Assembly (NCBI RefSeq): GCF_900187015.1
Contig: NZ_LT906479.1
Span: 4,092,001 to 4,156,000 of the forward strand
Direction of reading: 5' to 3'
Length of the DNA stretch: 64,000 bases
From: Serratia ficaria
GTDB taxonomy: Bacteria > Pseudomonadota > Gammaproteobacteria > Enterobacterales > Enterobacteriaceae
Shown: positions 37,097 through 46,326 of the stretch, piece by piece
Layout: each line of letters opens with the position of its first letter
How positions within the stretch are numbered: the stretch's first letter is position 1
Program-made: the position numbers and the translations under genes
Notes under the pieces: model-generated
Told to the model about the DNA's origin: nothing
What the model saw: only the letters and a program-made list of their open reading frames with translations
Database searches by the model: none

Positions 37097-37822
37097 TTAT
37101 TTGCTGATCAGCGTACCTTCGTTCTCACCCATCACCACGCGGCGCAGCGCGCCAGGCTTGTTCATGTTGAACACGCGGATCGGCAGACCGTGATCGCGCG
37201 CCAGCGTAAACGCCGCCAGGTCCATCACTTTCAGCTCGCGCTCCAGCACGTCCTGATAGGTTAACTGTTCGTACAGCGTCGCATCCGGGTTTTTAACCGG
37301 ATCGGCGGAGTATACGCCATCCACTTTGGTGGCTTTCAACACCACGTCCGCTTCGATCTCGATGCCGCGCAGGCAGGCGGCGGAGTCGGTGGTGAAGAAC
37401 GGGTTGCCGGTACCGGCGGAGAAGATCACCACGCGGTTGTTGCGCAGCAGGCTGATCGCCTCGGCCCAGCTGTAGTTGTCGCACACGCCGTTCAACGGGA
37501 TTGCCGACATCAGGCGGGCGTTCACATAGGCACGGTGCAGTGCATCACGCATAGCCAGGCCGTTCATCACGGTAGCCAGCATTCCCATGTGGTCGCCCAC
37601 TACGCGGTTCATGCCGGCCTGAGCCAGCCCCGCGCCGCGGAACAAGTTCCCGCCGCCAATAACTACACCGACCTGAATTCCCAGTTCGACCAGCTCTTTC
37701 ACTTCCTGAGCCATGCGATCCAAAACGCTTGCGTCGATACCAAAACCTTCTGCACCTTGCAGGGCTTCGCCACTCAGTTTGAGCAAGATACGCTGATATA
37801 CGGGTTTTGCATTGGTTGCCAT
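37097..37822 (-). CDS. pyrH: Uridylate kinase (UMP kinase)
   Basis: PyrH phosphorylates UMP to UDP. It is the hexameric bacterial enzyme of the amino-acid-kinase family, activated by GTP and inhibited by UTP. The 241-residue protein equals E. coli, with the N-terminal [13 protein letters not shown] and the [10 protein letters not shown] motif. It lies 148 bases after tsf with a strong hairpin between, and 109 bases before frr. Confidence 0.97.
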   Translation of the reverse strand: MATNAKPVYQRILLKLSGEALQGAEGFGIDASVLDRMAQEVKELVELGIQVGVVIGGGNLFRGAGLAQAGMNRVVGDHMGMLATVMNGLAMRDALHRAYVNARLMSAIPLNGVCDNYSWAEAISLLRNNRVVIFSAGTGNPFFTTDSAACLRGIEIEADVVLKATKVDGVYSADPVKNPDATLYEQLTYQDVLERELKVMDLAAFTLARDHGLPIRVFNMNKPGALRRVVMGENEGTLISK

Positions 37823-37936
37823 GGTGTTCTGTCCTAAGAAGCAGTATTAGTGTTGGGGATTTCAGCCGATGAAACGCGTCTGAGGTGAGTATAACGCCAC
37901 AGAGCCTGCCACCGGTGTAATTCTGGCTGGATAGTA

Positions 37937-37960
37937 TGGAACCGCCAAACGGCGGTTCCA
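37937..37960 (-). terminator. Strong hairpin between tsf and pyrH
   Basis: A perfect 10-bp stem TGGAACCGCC-N4-GGCGGTTCCA follows the tsf stop by 10 bases. The following minus-strand bases are ATACTATCC, so there is no T-run. It may attenuate readthrough into pyrH or protect the tsf mRNA 3' end. Confidence 0.6.
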
Positions 37961-37970
37961 TTGGCAGTCA

Positions 37971-38822
37971 TTAAGACTGTTTGCTCATTGCCGCAACTTC
38001 GGCAGCAAAGTCGGTTTCGACTTTAACGATGCCTTCGCCCACTTCGAAGCGGATGAAGTTGATCACGTCAGCGTTGTGCTCTTTCAGCACCTGGCCAACG
38101 GACTTGCTCGGTTCGATAACGAAAGGCTGACCGGTCAGAGAAACTTCGCCGGTGAATTTCTTCATGCGGCCTTCAACCATTTTCTCTGCGATTTCTTTCG
38201 GCTTGCCAGACTGCATGGCGATGTCCAGCTGAACCTGGTACTCTTTCTCAACCACTTCTGCAGACACATCTTCAGGCTTAACGAATTCTGGCTTGCTCGC
38301 CGCAACGTGCATGGCGATTTGCTTAACCAGCTCTTCGTCAGCGCCTTTAGCCGCGATCAGAACGCCGATGCGCGCGCCGTGCAGGTAGCTGCCCAGCACG
38401 TCGCCTTCCAGGGCTGCGATGCGGCGAATGTTGATGTTCTCACCGATTTTTGCCACCAGAGCAACACGCTCTTCTTCGAATTGCGCTTTCAGCACGTCAA
38501 CGTCGGTGATTTTGCCGGCAACGGCGGCGTCCAGCACTTTGTCGGCGAATGCCTGGAAGCCCGCGTCTTTAGCAACGAAGTCAGTCTGGCAGTTAACTTC
38601 CAGGATCATGCCGTAGTTGCCTGCGATCTTGGTTTTGATCACGCCGTCAGCAGCTACGTTGCCTGCTTTTTTCGCCGCTTTGATCGCGCCAGATTTACGC
38701 ATGTTTTCGATTGCCAGCTCGATGTCGCCGTTGGCTTCGACCAGTGCTTTCTTACAATCCATCATGCCAGCGCCGGTACGCTCACGCAGTTCTTTTACCA
38801 GAGCAGCGGTAATATCAGCCAT
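37971..38822 (-). CDS. tsf: Elongation factor Ts
   Basis: EF-Ts recycles EF-Tu by releasing GDP. The 283-residue protein equals E. coli in length. It has an N-terminal UBA-like domain ([21 protein letters not shown]), the TDFV motif (QTDFVAKD) that intrudes into EF-Tu, and a coiled-coil domain. It is co-transcribed with rpsB through a partial-terminator-like hairpin at 38876-38894. Confidence 0.98.
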   Translation of the reverse strand: MADITAALVKELRERTGAGMMDCKKALVEANGDIELAIENMRKSGAIKAAKKAGNVAADGVIKTKIAGNYGMILEVNCQTDFVAKDAGFQAFADKVLDAAVAGKITDVDVLKAQFEEERVALVAKIGENINIRRIAALEGDVLGSYLHGARIGVLIAAKGADEELVKQIAMHVAASKPEFVKPEDVSAEVVEKEYQVQLDIAMQSGKPKEIAEKMVEGRMKKFTGEVSLTGQPFVIEPSKSVGQVLKEHNADVINFIRFEVGEGIVKVETDFAAEVAAMSKQS

Positions 38823-38875
38823 TTCTTTTTCCTCGGTTATCTCGCACGGAGACAGTTCTCATTCAGATAAGCAAA

Positions 38876-38894
38876 GGGGGCCTTTAAGGCCCCC
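38876..38894 (-). terminator. Attenuator-like hairpin between rpsB and tsf
   Basis: The stem GGGGGCC / GGCCCCC with a 5-base loop lies in the 128-base rpsB-tsf gap. Only three T follow on the minus strand, fitting a partial terminator that sets the S2:EF-Ts ratio. Confidence 0.65.
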
Positions 38895-38950
38895 CTAACC
38901 AACATATGTCAATACCTGGTTAATAAGGGCTCAGTGACGAGCTTGCCTTA

Positions 38951-39694
<744 letters not shown>

Positions 39695-39699
39695 TTAGT

Positions 39700-39870
39700 T
39701 GGGGTTATGCCTCCACGTATCCCATAACGCCGACCCCGGCGGTGATAAATCACCTCGAGGCACCCCGGCGGATGTGCCGATACGTGTGTGTTATTTACAC
39801 AATGTGAGTGCAGTTAAAGTATTTTCGGCCATTTCCGTCGTTGCCACAAGGACGCAGAGCGGATCGCCGG
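39700..39870 (-). ncRNA. tff: rpsB leader, S2 autoregulatory element (t44/tff region)
   Basis: The 5' leader of rpsB corresponds in position to the E. coli t44/tff RNA. It has two exact copies of CCGCCGGGGT on the minus strand (plus-strand ACCCCGGCGG at 39733-39742 and 39762-39771). Between them is a small hairpin GGTGATAAATCACC (39741-39754). This arrangement resembles the conserved leader by which S2 represses rpsB-tsf. Whether a separate small RNA accumulates cannot be told from sequence; the limits given are approximate. Confidence 0.6.
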
Positions 39871-39875
39871 CGCGC

Positions 39876-39905
39876 TTTATACCATAAACCCGCCACCGAC
39901 ACCAA
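39876..39905 (-). promoter_or_regulatory. Candidate rpsB promoter
   Basis: On the minus strand TTGGTG (39905-39900) and TATAAA (39881-39876) are separated by 18 bases and followed by the GC-rich discriminator GCGCGCC, a feature of stringently controlled ribosomal promoters. It lies about 200 bases before the rpsB start codon, allowing a long regulatory leader. Confidence 0.65.
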
Positions 39906-39942
39906 CTTTTGTTGCGTTTGGCCGGCCGCCGGGAAATGAAAT

Positions 39943-39970
39943 TTGGCAGCCCCCCGGCCGGGCTGATACC
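39943..39970 (+). promoter_or_regulatory. Candidate map promoter
   Basis: TTGGCA (39943-39948) and GATACC (39965-39970) with a 16-base spacer lie 54 bases before map and back to back with the rpsB promoter. The -10 match is modest. Confidence 0.35.
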
Positions 39971-40023
39971 ATGAGTCACTGCTTCTTATTTGTCGACGAT
40001 AACGACACCTGCGGACGAATTTC

Positions 40024-40818
40024 ATGGCAATCTCAATTAAAACACCTGATGACATCCAAAAAATGCGCGTGGCCGGCCGCCTGGCCGCCGAAGTGCTGGA
40101 GATCATCGAGCCGCACGTCAAACCTGGCGTGACCACCGGCGAACTGGACCGTATCTGTCACGAGTACATCACCAACGAGCAGCAGGCCATCTCCGCCTGC
40201 CTCGGTTATCACGGCTTCCCGAAGTCCGTGTGCATCTCGGTGAACGAAGTGGTGTGCCACGGCATCCCGAGCGATGACAAAGTGCTGAAGGACGGCGACA
40301 TCGTCAATATCGACGTGACCGTGATTAAAGACGGCTTCCACGGCGACACCTCCAAAATGTTCATCGTCGGCAAGCCGACCATTCTGGGCGAGCGCCTGTG
40401 CCGCGTCACTCAGGAAAGTCTGTATCTGGCGCTGAAAATGGTGAAGCCGGGCATTCGCCTGCGCACCCTGGGCAAAGAGATCCAGAAATTCGTCGAAGCC
40501 GAGCGCTTCTCCGTGGTGCGCGAGTACTGCGGCCACGGCATCGGCGAGGTGTTCCACGAAGAGCCGCAGGTGCTGCACTATGACGCCGACGACGGCGGCG
40601 TGGTGCTGCAGGCCGGCATGGCGTTCACCATCGAGCCGATGGTCAACGCCGGCGATTACCGCATCCGCACCATGAAAGACGGCTGGACGGTAAAAACCAA
40701 GGATCGCAGCTTGTCGGCGCAGTATGAGCATACTATTGTGGTCACTGATAACGGCTGCGAGATAATGACGTTGCGCAAGGATGACACCATCCCCAACATC
40801 ATTACGCACGAGATGTAA
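40024..40818 (+). CDS. map: Type I methionine aminopeptidase
   Basis: Map removes N-terminal methionine from nascent proteins with small second residues. The 264-residue pita-bread enzyme equals E. coli. Metal ligands Asp97 and Asp108 (NIDVTVIKDGFHGDTS) are at canonical positions, with His79 in VCHGIP and the later His and Glu ligands in GHGIGEVFHEEP, FTIEPM and AQYEHTI. It is divergent from rpsB and ends in a strong terminator before glnD. Confidence 0.98.
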   Translation: MAISIKTPDDIQKMRVAGRLAAEVLEIIEPHVKPGVTTGELDRICHEYITNEQQAISACLGYHGFPKSVCISVNEVVCHGIPSDDKVLKDGDIVNIDVTVIKDGFHGDTSKMFIVGKPTILGERLCRVTQESLYLALKMVKPGIRLRTLGKEIQKFVEAERFSVVREYCGHGIGEVFHEEPQVLHYDADDGGVVLQAGMAFTIEPMVNAGDYRIRTMKDGWTVKTKDRSLSAQYEHTIVVTDNGCEIMTLRKDDTIPNIITHEM

Positions 40819-40853
40819 GCGCCGCGGCCCATGGCCGCGCTGCATGATGTCAC

Positions 40854-40878
40854 AGGCCGGCTTTTGCCGGCCTTTTTT
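40854..40878 (+). terminator. Rho-independent terminator after map
   Basis: The 8-bp stem AGGCCGGC-TTTT-GCCGGCCT is followed by a T-run, ending just 15 bases before the glnD start. This rules out glnD starts further upstream, which would translate through the hairpin. Confidence 0.88.
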
Positions 40879-40893
40879 ATGGGCTGCGTATTT

Positions 40894-43560
40894 ATGTCTG
40901 AAAACTTTCGTCAACAGGACACTCCGGCCGTCGCGCCGCGGCAGCCTGAGTATCCCAACGCTTACGGCGACGAGGAGATCAACTGCCTGGCGCTGAAGCA
41001 GCGGCTGGAGCAGTTCCAGCTGTGGCTGGCGGCGGCGTTCGACGCCGGATCCAGCGCCGAGAGCCTAGTGGCGGCGCGCAGCGATTTCATCGACCGGCTG
41101 CTGCGCCGCCTGTGGACCTTCTACGGCTTTGAGGATATTCCGGAAACCGCGCTGGTGGCGGTCGGCGGCTATGGCCGCGGCGAGCTGCATCCGCTGTCGG
41201 ACATCGACGTGCTGGTGCTCAGCCAGCGCCGGCTCAACGAACAACAATCCCAGCGGGTCGGCGAATTCATCACGCTGCTGTGGGACCTGAAGCTGGAAGT
41301 CGGCCACAGCGTGCGCACGCTCGAAGAGTGCCTGCTGGAGGGGTTGGCGGATCTGACCGTCGCCACCAACCTGATCGAATCGCGGATGATCTGCGGCGAC
41401 GTGGCGCTGTTCCTGCAGATGCAAAAGCACATCTTCAGCGACGGCTTCTGGCCTTCGCCGCAGTTTTTCCACGCCAAGCTGGACGAGCAGCAGGAGCGCC
41501 ATCAGCGCTATCACGGCACCAGCTACAACCTGGAGCCGGACATCAAGAGCAGCCCGGGCGGCCTGCGCGATATCCACACCCTGCTGTGGGTGGCGCGCCG
41601 CCACTTCGGCGCCACCTCGCTGGACGAAATGGTCGGCTTCGGCTTCCTCACCCAGGCGGAGCGCAACGAACTGAACGAGTGCCAGAGCTTCCTGTGGCGC
41701 ATCCGTTTTGCGCTGCACCTGGTGCTGTCGCGCTATGACAACCGCCTGCTGTTCGACCGCCAACTCAACGTCGCGCAGCTGCTGCGTTACCAGGGCGAAG
41801 GCAACGAGCCGGTCGAGCGTATGATGAAAGACTTCTACCGCATGACGCGCCGCGTCAGCGAACTGAACCACATGCTGCTGCAGCTGTTCGACGAAGCGAT
41901 CCTGGCGCTGGACGCCACCGAAAAACCGCGGCCGCTGAACGACGACTTCCAGCTGCGCGGCAATCTGATCGACCTGCGCGACGAAACGCTGTTTATTCGT
42001 CAGCCGGAGGCCATCATGCGGATGTTCTATCTGATGGTGCGCAACCGCGAGATCAAGGGCATCTACTCCACGACGGTGCGCCAGCTGCGCCATGCGCGCC
42101 GCCATCTGAAACAGCCGCTGTGCACCATTCCCGAGGCGCGCGATCTGTTCATGGCGATCCTGCGCCATCCGGGCGCGGTGTCGCGCGCGCTGGTGCCGAT
42201 GCACCGCCACAGCGTGCTGTGGGCCTATATGCCGCAGTGGGGCAAGATTGTCGGCCAGATGCAGTTCGACCTGTTCCACGCCTATACCGTGGACGAACAC
42301 ACCATCCGGGTGCTGCAGAAGCTGGAAAGCTTCGCCGATGCGGAAACCCGCCCGCGCCACCCGCTGTGCGTCGAGCTGTATCCGCGCCTGCCGCACCCGG
42401 AGCTGCTGCTGCTGGCGGCGCTGTTCCACGACATCGCCAAAGGCCGCGGCGGCGATCACTCGATCCTCGGCGCGGAAGACGTGCAGGAGTTCGCCGAGCT
42501 GCACGGCCTCAATTCACGCGAGACGCAGCTGGTGGCCTGGCTGGTGCGCTGCCACCTGCTGATGTCGGTGACCGCCCAGCGCCGCGACATCCAGGACCCC
42601 ACGGTGATCCAGCAGTTCAGCGCCGAAGTGCAGAGCGAAACCCGCCTGCGCTATCTGGTGTGCCTGACGGTGGCGGACATCTGCGCCACCAACGAAACCC
42701 TGTGGAACAGCTGGAAGCAGAGCCTGTTGCGCGAGCTGTACTTCGCCACCGAAAAACAGCTGCGCCGCGGCATGCAAAACAGCCCGGACCTGCGCGAGCG
42801 CGTGCGGCATCACCGGCTGCAGGCGCTGGCGCTGCTGCGCATGGACAATATCGACGAAGAGGCGCTGCACCGCATCTGGAGCCGCTGCCGCGCCGACTAC
42901 TTCCTGCGCCACTCGCCGAACCAGCTGGCCTGGCACGCGCGCCACCTGCTGGCCCACGACTCGACCCAGCCGCTGGTGCTGGTCAGCCGGCAGGCGACGC
43001 GCGGCGGCACCGAGATTTTCATCTGGAGCCCGGACCGCCCTTATCTGTTCGCCGCCGTGGCCGGCGAAATGGACCGCCGCAACCTCAGCGTGCATGACGC
43101 CCAGATTTTCACCAACCGCGACGGCATGGCGATGGACACCTTTATCGTGCTGGAGCCGGACGGCAGCCCGCTGGCGCAGGATCGCCACGCGGCGATCCGC
43201 CACGCGCTGCTGCAGGCCATCACCCAGCGCGAATACCAGCCGCCGCGGGTGCGCCGGCCGTCGTCCAAGCTGCGTCATTTCAGCGTGCCGACCGAGGTCA
43301 ACTTCCTGCCGACCCACACCGACCGCCGCAGCTATCTGGAGCTGACCGCGCTCGATCAGCCGGGCCTGCTGGCCAGAGTGGGCGAAGTCTTCGCCGATCT
43401 CGGCCTGTCGCTGCACGGCGCGCGCATTTCCACCATCGGCGAGCGGGTCGAGGATTTGTTTATTCTCGCCGACGGCGATCGCCGCGCCCTCGACCAGGAA
43501 ACGCGCAGAAAGTTGGAACAACGGTTGACAGAGGCCCTCAATCCAAACGATAAAATGTGA
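40894..43560 (+). CDS. glnD: Bifunctional uridylyltransferase/uridylyl-removing enzyme GlnD
   Basis: GlnD senses glutamine and uridylylates or deuridylylates the PII proteins GlnB/GlnK, the top of the Ntr cascade. The 888-residue protein has the nucleotidyltransferase motif [19 protein letters not shown] (Asp103, Asp105). The HD-domain pair His512-Asp513 ([15 protein letters not shown]) carries the uridylyl-removing activity, and two C-terminal ACT domains (about 700-885) bind glutamine. ATG at 40894 is preferred because the upstream ATGs at 40831 and 40879 sit before or at the map terminator. The N-terminal 30 residues differ from E. coli. The 3' end contains the likely dapD promoter. Confidence 0.96.
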   Translation: MSENFRQQDTPAVAPRQPEYPNAYGDEEINCLALKQRLEQFQLWLAAAFDAGSSAESLVAARSDFIDRLLRRLWTFYGFEDIPETALVAVGGYGRGELHPLSDIDVLVLSQRRLNEQQSQRVGEFITLLWDLKLEVGHSVRTLEECLLEGLADLTVATNLIESRMICGDVALFLQMQKHIFSDGFWPSPQFFHAKLDEQQERHQRYHGTSYNLEPDIKSSPGGLRDIHTLLWVARRHFGATSLDEMVGFGFLTQAERNELNECQSFLWRIRFALHLVLSRYDNRLLFDRQLNVAQLLRYQGEGNEPVERMMKDFYRMTRRVSELNHMLLQLFDEAILALDATEKPRPLNDDFQLRGNLIDLRDETLFIRQPEAIMRMFYLMVRNREIKGIYSTTVRQLRHARRHLKQPLCTIPEARDLFMAILRHPGAVSRALVPMHRHSVLWAYMPQWGKIVGQMQFDLFHAYTVDEHTIRVLQKLESFADAETRPRHPLCVELYPRLPHPELLLLAALFHDIAKGRGGDHSILGAEDVQEFAELHGLNSRETQLVAWLVRCHLLMSVTAQRRDIQDPTVIQQFSAEVQSETRLRYLVCLTVADICATNETLWNSWKQSLLRELYFATEKQLRRGMQNSPDLRERVRHHRLQALALLRMDNIDEEALHRIWSRCRADYFLRHSPNQLAWHARHLLAHDSTQPLVLVSRQATRGGTEIFIWSPDRPYLFAAVAGEMDRRNLSVHDAQIFTNRDGMAMDTFIVLEPDGSPLAQDRHAAIRHALLQAITQREYQPPRVRRPSSKLRHFSVPTEVNFLPTHTDRRSYLELTALDQPGLLARVGEVFADLGLSLHGARISTIGERVEDLFILADGDRRALDQETRRKLEQRLTEALNPNDKM
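43525..43554 (+). promoter_or_regulatory. Candidate dapD promoter inside the end of glnD
   Basis: A consensus TTGACA (43525-43530) is followed at 18 bases by GATAAA (43549-43554), about 50 bases before the dapD start. It lies over the last codons of glnD. Confidence 0.55.
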
Positions 43561-43602
43561 TACAAGTAACTTTTTACCGACAACATCAGGACAGAGAACA
43601 GA

Positions 43603-44427
43603 ATGCAGCAATTACAGAACGTTATTGAAAGCGCCTTCGAACGCCGTGCGGACATCACTCCGGCGAACGTGGACCGCGTAACGCGCGAAGCGGTAAACCA
43701 GGTGATCGGCCTGTTGGACAGCGGCGCCCTGCGCGTTGCCGAGAAGATCGACGGTCAGTGGGTAACGCATCAGTGGCTGAAAAAAGCCGTACTGCTCTCT
43801 TTCCGCATCAACGACAACAAGGTGATGGACGGCGCGGAAACGCGCTATTACGACAAGGTGCCGATGAAGTTCGCCGACTACGACGAAGCGCGCTTCCAGA
43901 AAGAGGGCTTCCGCGTGGTGCCGCCGGCGACCGTGCGCCAGGGCGCATTTATCGCGCGCAACACCGTGCTGATGCCGTCTTACGTCAACATCGGCGCCTA
44001 CGTCGACGAAGGCACCATGGTCGATACCTGGGCCACCGTCGGCTCCTGCGCGCAGATCGGCAAGAACGTCCACCTGTCCGGCGGCGTCGGCATCGGCGGC
44101 GTGCTGGAGCCGCTGCAGGCCAACCCGACCATCATCGAAGACAACTGCTTCATCGGCGCGCGCTCCGAAGTGGTTGAAGGGGTGATCGTGGAAGAAGGCT
44201 CGGTGATTTCCATGGGCGTTTACCTGGGCCAAAGCACCCGCATCTACGACCGCGAAACCGGCGAAGTGCACTACGGCCGCGTACCGGCCGGCTCGGTGGT
44301 GGTGTCCGGCAACCTGCCGTCCAAAGACGGTTCTTACAGCCTGTACTGCGCGGTGATCGTCAAGAAGGTCGACGCCAAGACCCGCGGTAAAGTCGGCATT
44401 AACGAGTTATTGCGCACCATCGACTAA
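43603..44427 (+). CDS. dapD: Tetrahydrodipicolinate N-succinyltransferase
   Basis: DapD succinylates tetrahydrodipicolinate in the lysine/meso-diaminopimelate pathway, feeding peptidoglycan. The 274-residue protein equals E. coli. It has an N-terminal helical domain and a left-handed beta helix of hexapeptide repeats ([38 protein letters not shown]). It starts 42 bases after glnD and ends in a strong terminator. Confidence 0.98.
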   Translation: MQQLQNVIESAFERRADITPANVDRVTREAVNQVIGLLDSGALRVAEKIDGQWVTHQWLKKAVLLSFRINDNKVMDGAETRYYDKVPMKFADYDEARFQKEGFRVVPPATVRQGAFIARNTVLMPSYVNIGAYVDEGTMVDTWATVGSCAQIGKNVHLSGGVGIGGVLEPLQANPTIIEDNCFIGARSEVVEGVIVEEGSVISMGVYLGQSTRIYDRETGEVHYGRVPAGSVVVSGNLPSKDGSYSLYCAVIVKKVDAKTRGKVGINELLRTID

Positions 44428-44433
44428 ATTAAG

Positions 44434-44463
44434 ATAGCGGGTGATTCACCCGCTATTTTTTTG
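44434..44463 (+). terminator. Rho-independent terminator after dapD
   Basis: The perfect 10-bp stem ATAGCGGGTG-ATT-CACCCGCTAT is followed by seven T. Confidence 0.93.
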
Positions 44464-44592
44464 TCTGCGTTTCGTCGGCAGTCACAGTCGCAGACCCCGC
44501 TTTCCGCCATAATCGCAGTCGTGGACCCCTGAATAATGCGAGGCGGTTCGAGGTATGACGGGATATAACGATCACATAACAGAGGGCGCAGT

Positions 44593-44982
44593 ATGTACGA
44601 TAACCTGAAAAGCTTGGGCATCAATCAACCGGAAGACGTCGATCGCTATAGCCTGCGTCAAGAGGCCAATAACGACATCCTCAAGATTTATTTCCGCAAG
44701 GACAAGGGCGAGTTTTTCGCCAAAAGCGTGAAGTTCAAGTATCCGCGCCAGCGCAAAACCGTGGTGGCGGATAACGCCGGGCAGGGGTACAAGGAAATCC
44801 ACGAGATCAACCCGAACCTGCGCTACGTGATCGACGAACTGGATCAGCTGTGCCAGCGCGACCAGGTGGAAGTGGATCTGAAGCGTAAAATTCTCGACGA
44901 CCTGCGCCATCTCGAAGGCGTGGTGTCACACAAAATCGCCGAGATCGAATCCGATCTGGAAAAACTGACCCGCGGCAAATAA
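44593..44982 (+). CDS. yaeH: DUF3461 family protein YaeH
   Basis: YaeH is a conserved enterobacterial protein of unknown function. The 129-residue product matches E. coli YaeH almost throughout ([37 protein letters not shown]) and ends in a charged, probably coiled-coil helix (about 80-129). It is the last gene of the map-glnD-dapD segment. Beyond it the gene order no longer follows E. coli. Confidence 0.92.
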   Translation: MYDNLKSLGINQPEDVDRYSLRQEANNDILKIYFRKDKGEFFAKSVKFKYPRQRKTVVADNAGQGYKEIHEINPNLRYVIDELDQLCQRDQVEVDLKRKILDDLRHLEGVVSHKIAEIESDLEKLTRGK

Positions 44983-44985
44983 TTC

Positions 44986-45011
44986 AGGGCCGGTTCGCCC
45001 GGCCCTTTTTT
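44986..45011 (+). terminator. Rho-independent terminator after yaeH
   Basis: The stem AGGGCCGG-TTCGC-CCGGCCCT is followed by a T-run that reaches the stop codon of convergent yqcA (45010-45012). Confidence 0.88.
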
Positions 45012-45459
45012 ATTTCAGCAAGCTGCCCCACCGCTCCACCCAGGGGCAAGACGCCACCTCCGGCTCCGGCTGCTCCATCGCGTCTATCTCCAGCACTTCA
45101 CCGATACGGGTCGCGCCCTGCTCCTGCAGCAGCGCGTCGAACGCGCGCCCGGCGCCGCAGAAATCGTCATAGCTGCTGTCACCCAACGCGATCAGACCAT
45201 AGCGCAACTCCGGCTGATAGCCGACCTGATCGCGGATGGCGTGGAACAACGGCGCGATGCTGTCCGGCAGATCGCCCTGCCCGGTGGTCGAGGTGACCAC
45301 CAGCGCGTAGTGCTGGCGATAAAACTGCCAGGCCTCCAGCGTGCCCTCTTCGAACAGTTTGACCTCATGGCCCTGTTCGCTGAGAATGTTTTCCGCCTCT
45401 TCCGCCACCAGCAGCGAATTGCCGTAGACGGTTCCCACGAAGATACCAACCTGAGCCAT
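45010..45459 (-). CDS. yqcA: Flavodoxin-family protein YqcA
   Basis: YqcA is a short-chain flavodoxin, FMN-binding and related to MioC; the redox partner is unknown. The 149-residue protein equals E. coli YqcA from the ATG at 45459 ([23 protein letters not shown]). The phosphate-binding loop is near residues 9-15, with [11 protein letters not shown] and [11 protein letters not shown] around the isoalloxazine. An upstream ATG at 45477 would add 6 residues across the ribosome binding site. It lies downstream of truC, as in E. coli. Confidence 0.93.
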   Translation of the reverse strand: MAQVGIFVGTVYGNSLLVAEEAENILSEQGHEVKLFEEGTLEAWQFYRQHYALVVTSTTGQGDLPDSIAPLFHAIRDQVGYQPELRYGLIALGDSSYDDFCGAGRAFDALLQEQGATRIGEVLEIDAMEQPEPEVASCPWVERWGSLLK

Positions 45460-45492
45460 GGCTCCAACTCCCTTCATTACCTTTGAAAATTG

Positions 45493-46266
45493 TCAGCTAT
45501 CCTGACCGTTAGCCGCACTAAACTCAACCCCGGCAAGCTCGGGGAAAACCCCCGCCCAGCCGAACTGCGCCATTACGCCCTGCCAGGGTTCATCCCAACG
45601 GGCGGAAATCTGCAGCGGTTCGCCGGTCACCGGGTGGTTCAGCTGCAGATGGCTGGCGTGCAGCATCAGCCGCGCGCAGCCGAAGTGCTGCGCCATGCCG
45701 CGGTTCTGGCGCAGATCGCCGTGCTTGCTGTCGCCGATGATCGGATGGCGAAGATGCACCATATGGCGGCGCAGCTGGTGCTTGCGGCCGTTTTCCGGCT
45801 TCAGCTCCAGCAGGCTGTAGCGCGCGCTGTCGTAGCGGCCGATGGCGACCGGCATCTCCACCTGCGCCAACGGCCGGTAGTGGGTCACCGCCGGCTGCGG
45901 GCCTTTGTCGGCCGTCGCATGTTTATCGGCGATCTTGTCCCGCTCTTCCGTCAGCGGGTAATCGAGGGTGGCCCCTTCCTGCACGTAGCCGCGCACCACC
46001 GCATGATAGGTTTTCTGCACCCGGTGTTGCTCGAACTGCTGCGACAGCAGGCGCGCCACCTCGCTGGACAGCGCCATCAACAGCACGCCGGAGGTCGGGC
46101 GGTCGAGGCGATGCACGGTGAACACGTGTTGACCGATCTGGTCACGCACCGTCTGCATCATAAACCGCGTTTCGTGGCGATCCAGCCAGCTGCGGTGCAC
46201 CAGCCAGCCGGACGGTTTGTTCACCGCCACCAGGTGCTCATCCCGGTACAAAACCTCAATCACCAT
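45493..46266 (-). CDS. truC: tRNA pseudouridine(65) synthase TruC
   Basis: TruC makes pseudouridine 65 in the T-stem of tRNA-Ile and tRNA-Asp. The 257-residue RluA-family protein has the catalytic HRLDRPTSGVL motif with Asp55. AGGA lies 7 bases before the ATG at 46266, which gives the family start MVIEVLYRDE. In E. coli yqcC follows directly upstream; here pbpC and a macroglobulin gene intervene. Confidence 0.94.
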   Translation of the reverse strand: MVIEVLYRDEHLVAVNKPSGWLVHRSWLDRHETRFMMQTVRDQIGQHVFTVHRLDRPTSGVLLMALSSEVARLLSQQFEQHRVQKTYHAVVRGYVQEGATLDYPLTEERDKIADKHATADKGPQPAVTHYRPLAQVEMPVAIGRYDSARYSLLELKPENGRKHQLRRHMVHLRHPIIGDSKHGDLRQNRGMAQHFGCARLMLHASHLQLNHPVTGEPLQISARWDEPWQGVMAQFGWAGVFPELAGVEFSAANGQDS

Positions 46267-46326
46267 CTCTGTTCCTACGTAAAAGCCCAAATTCCGGCGC
46301 GAGTATAACAGGCGTGCGGCGCGGCG

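Noticed and set aside
40831..40893. Longer glnD N-terminus from ATG 40831 or 40879
   Set aside because: The map terminator hairpin (40854-40878) lies within or directly before it; ATG 40894 gives the usual family length.
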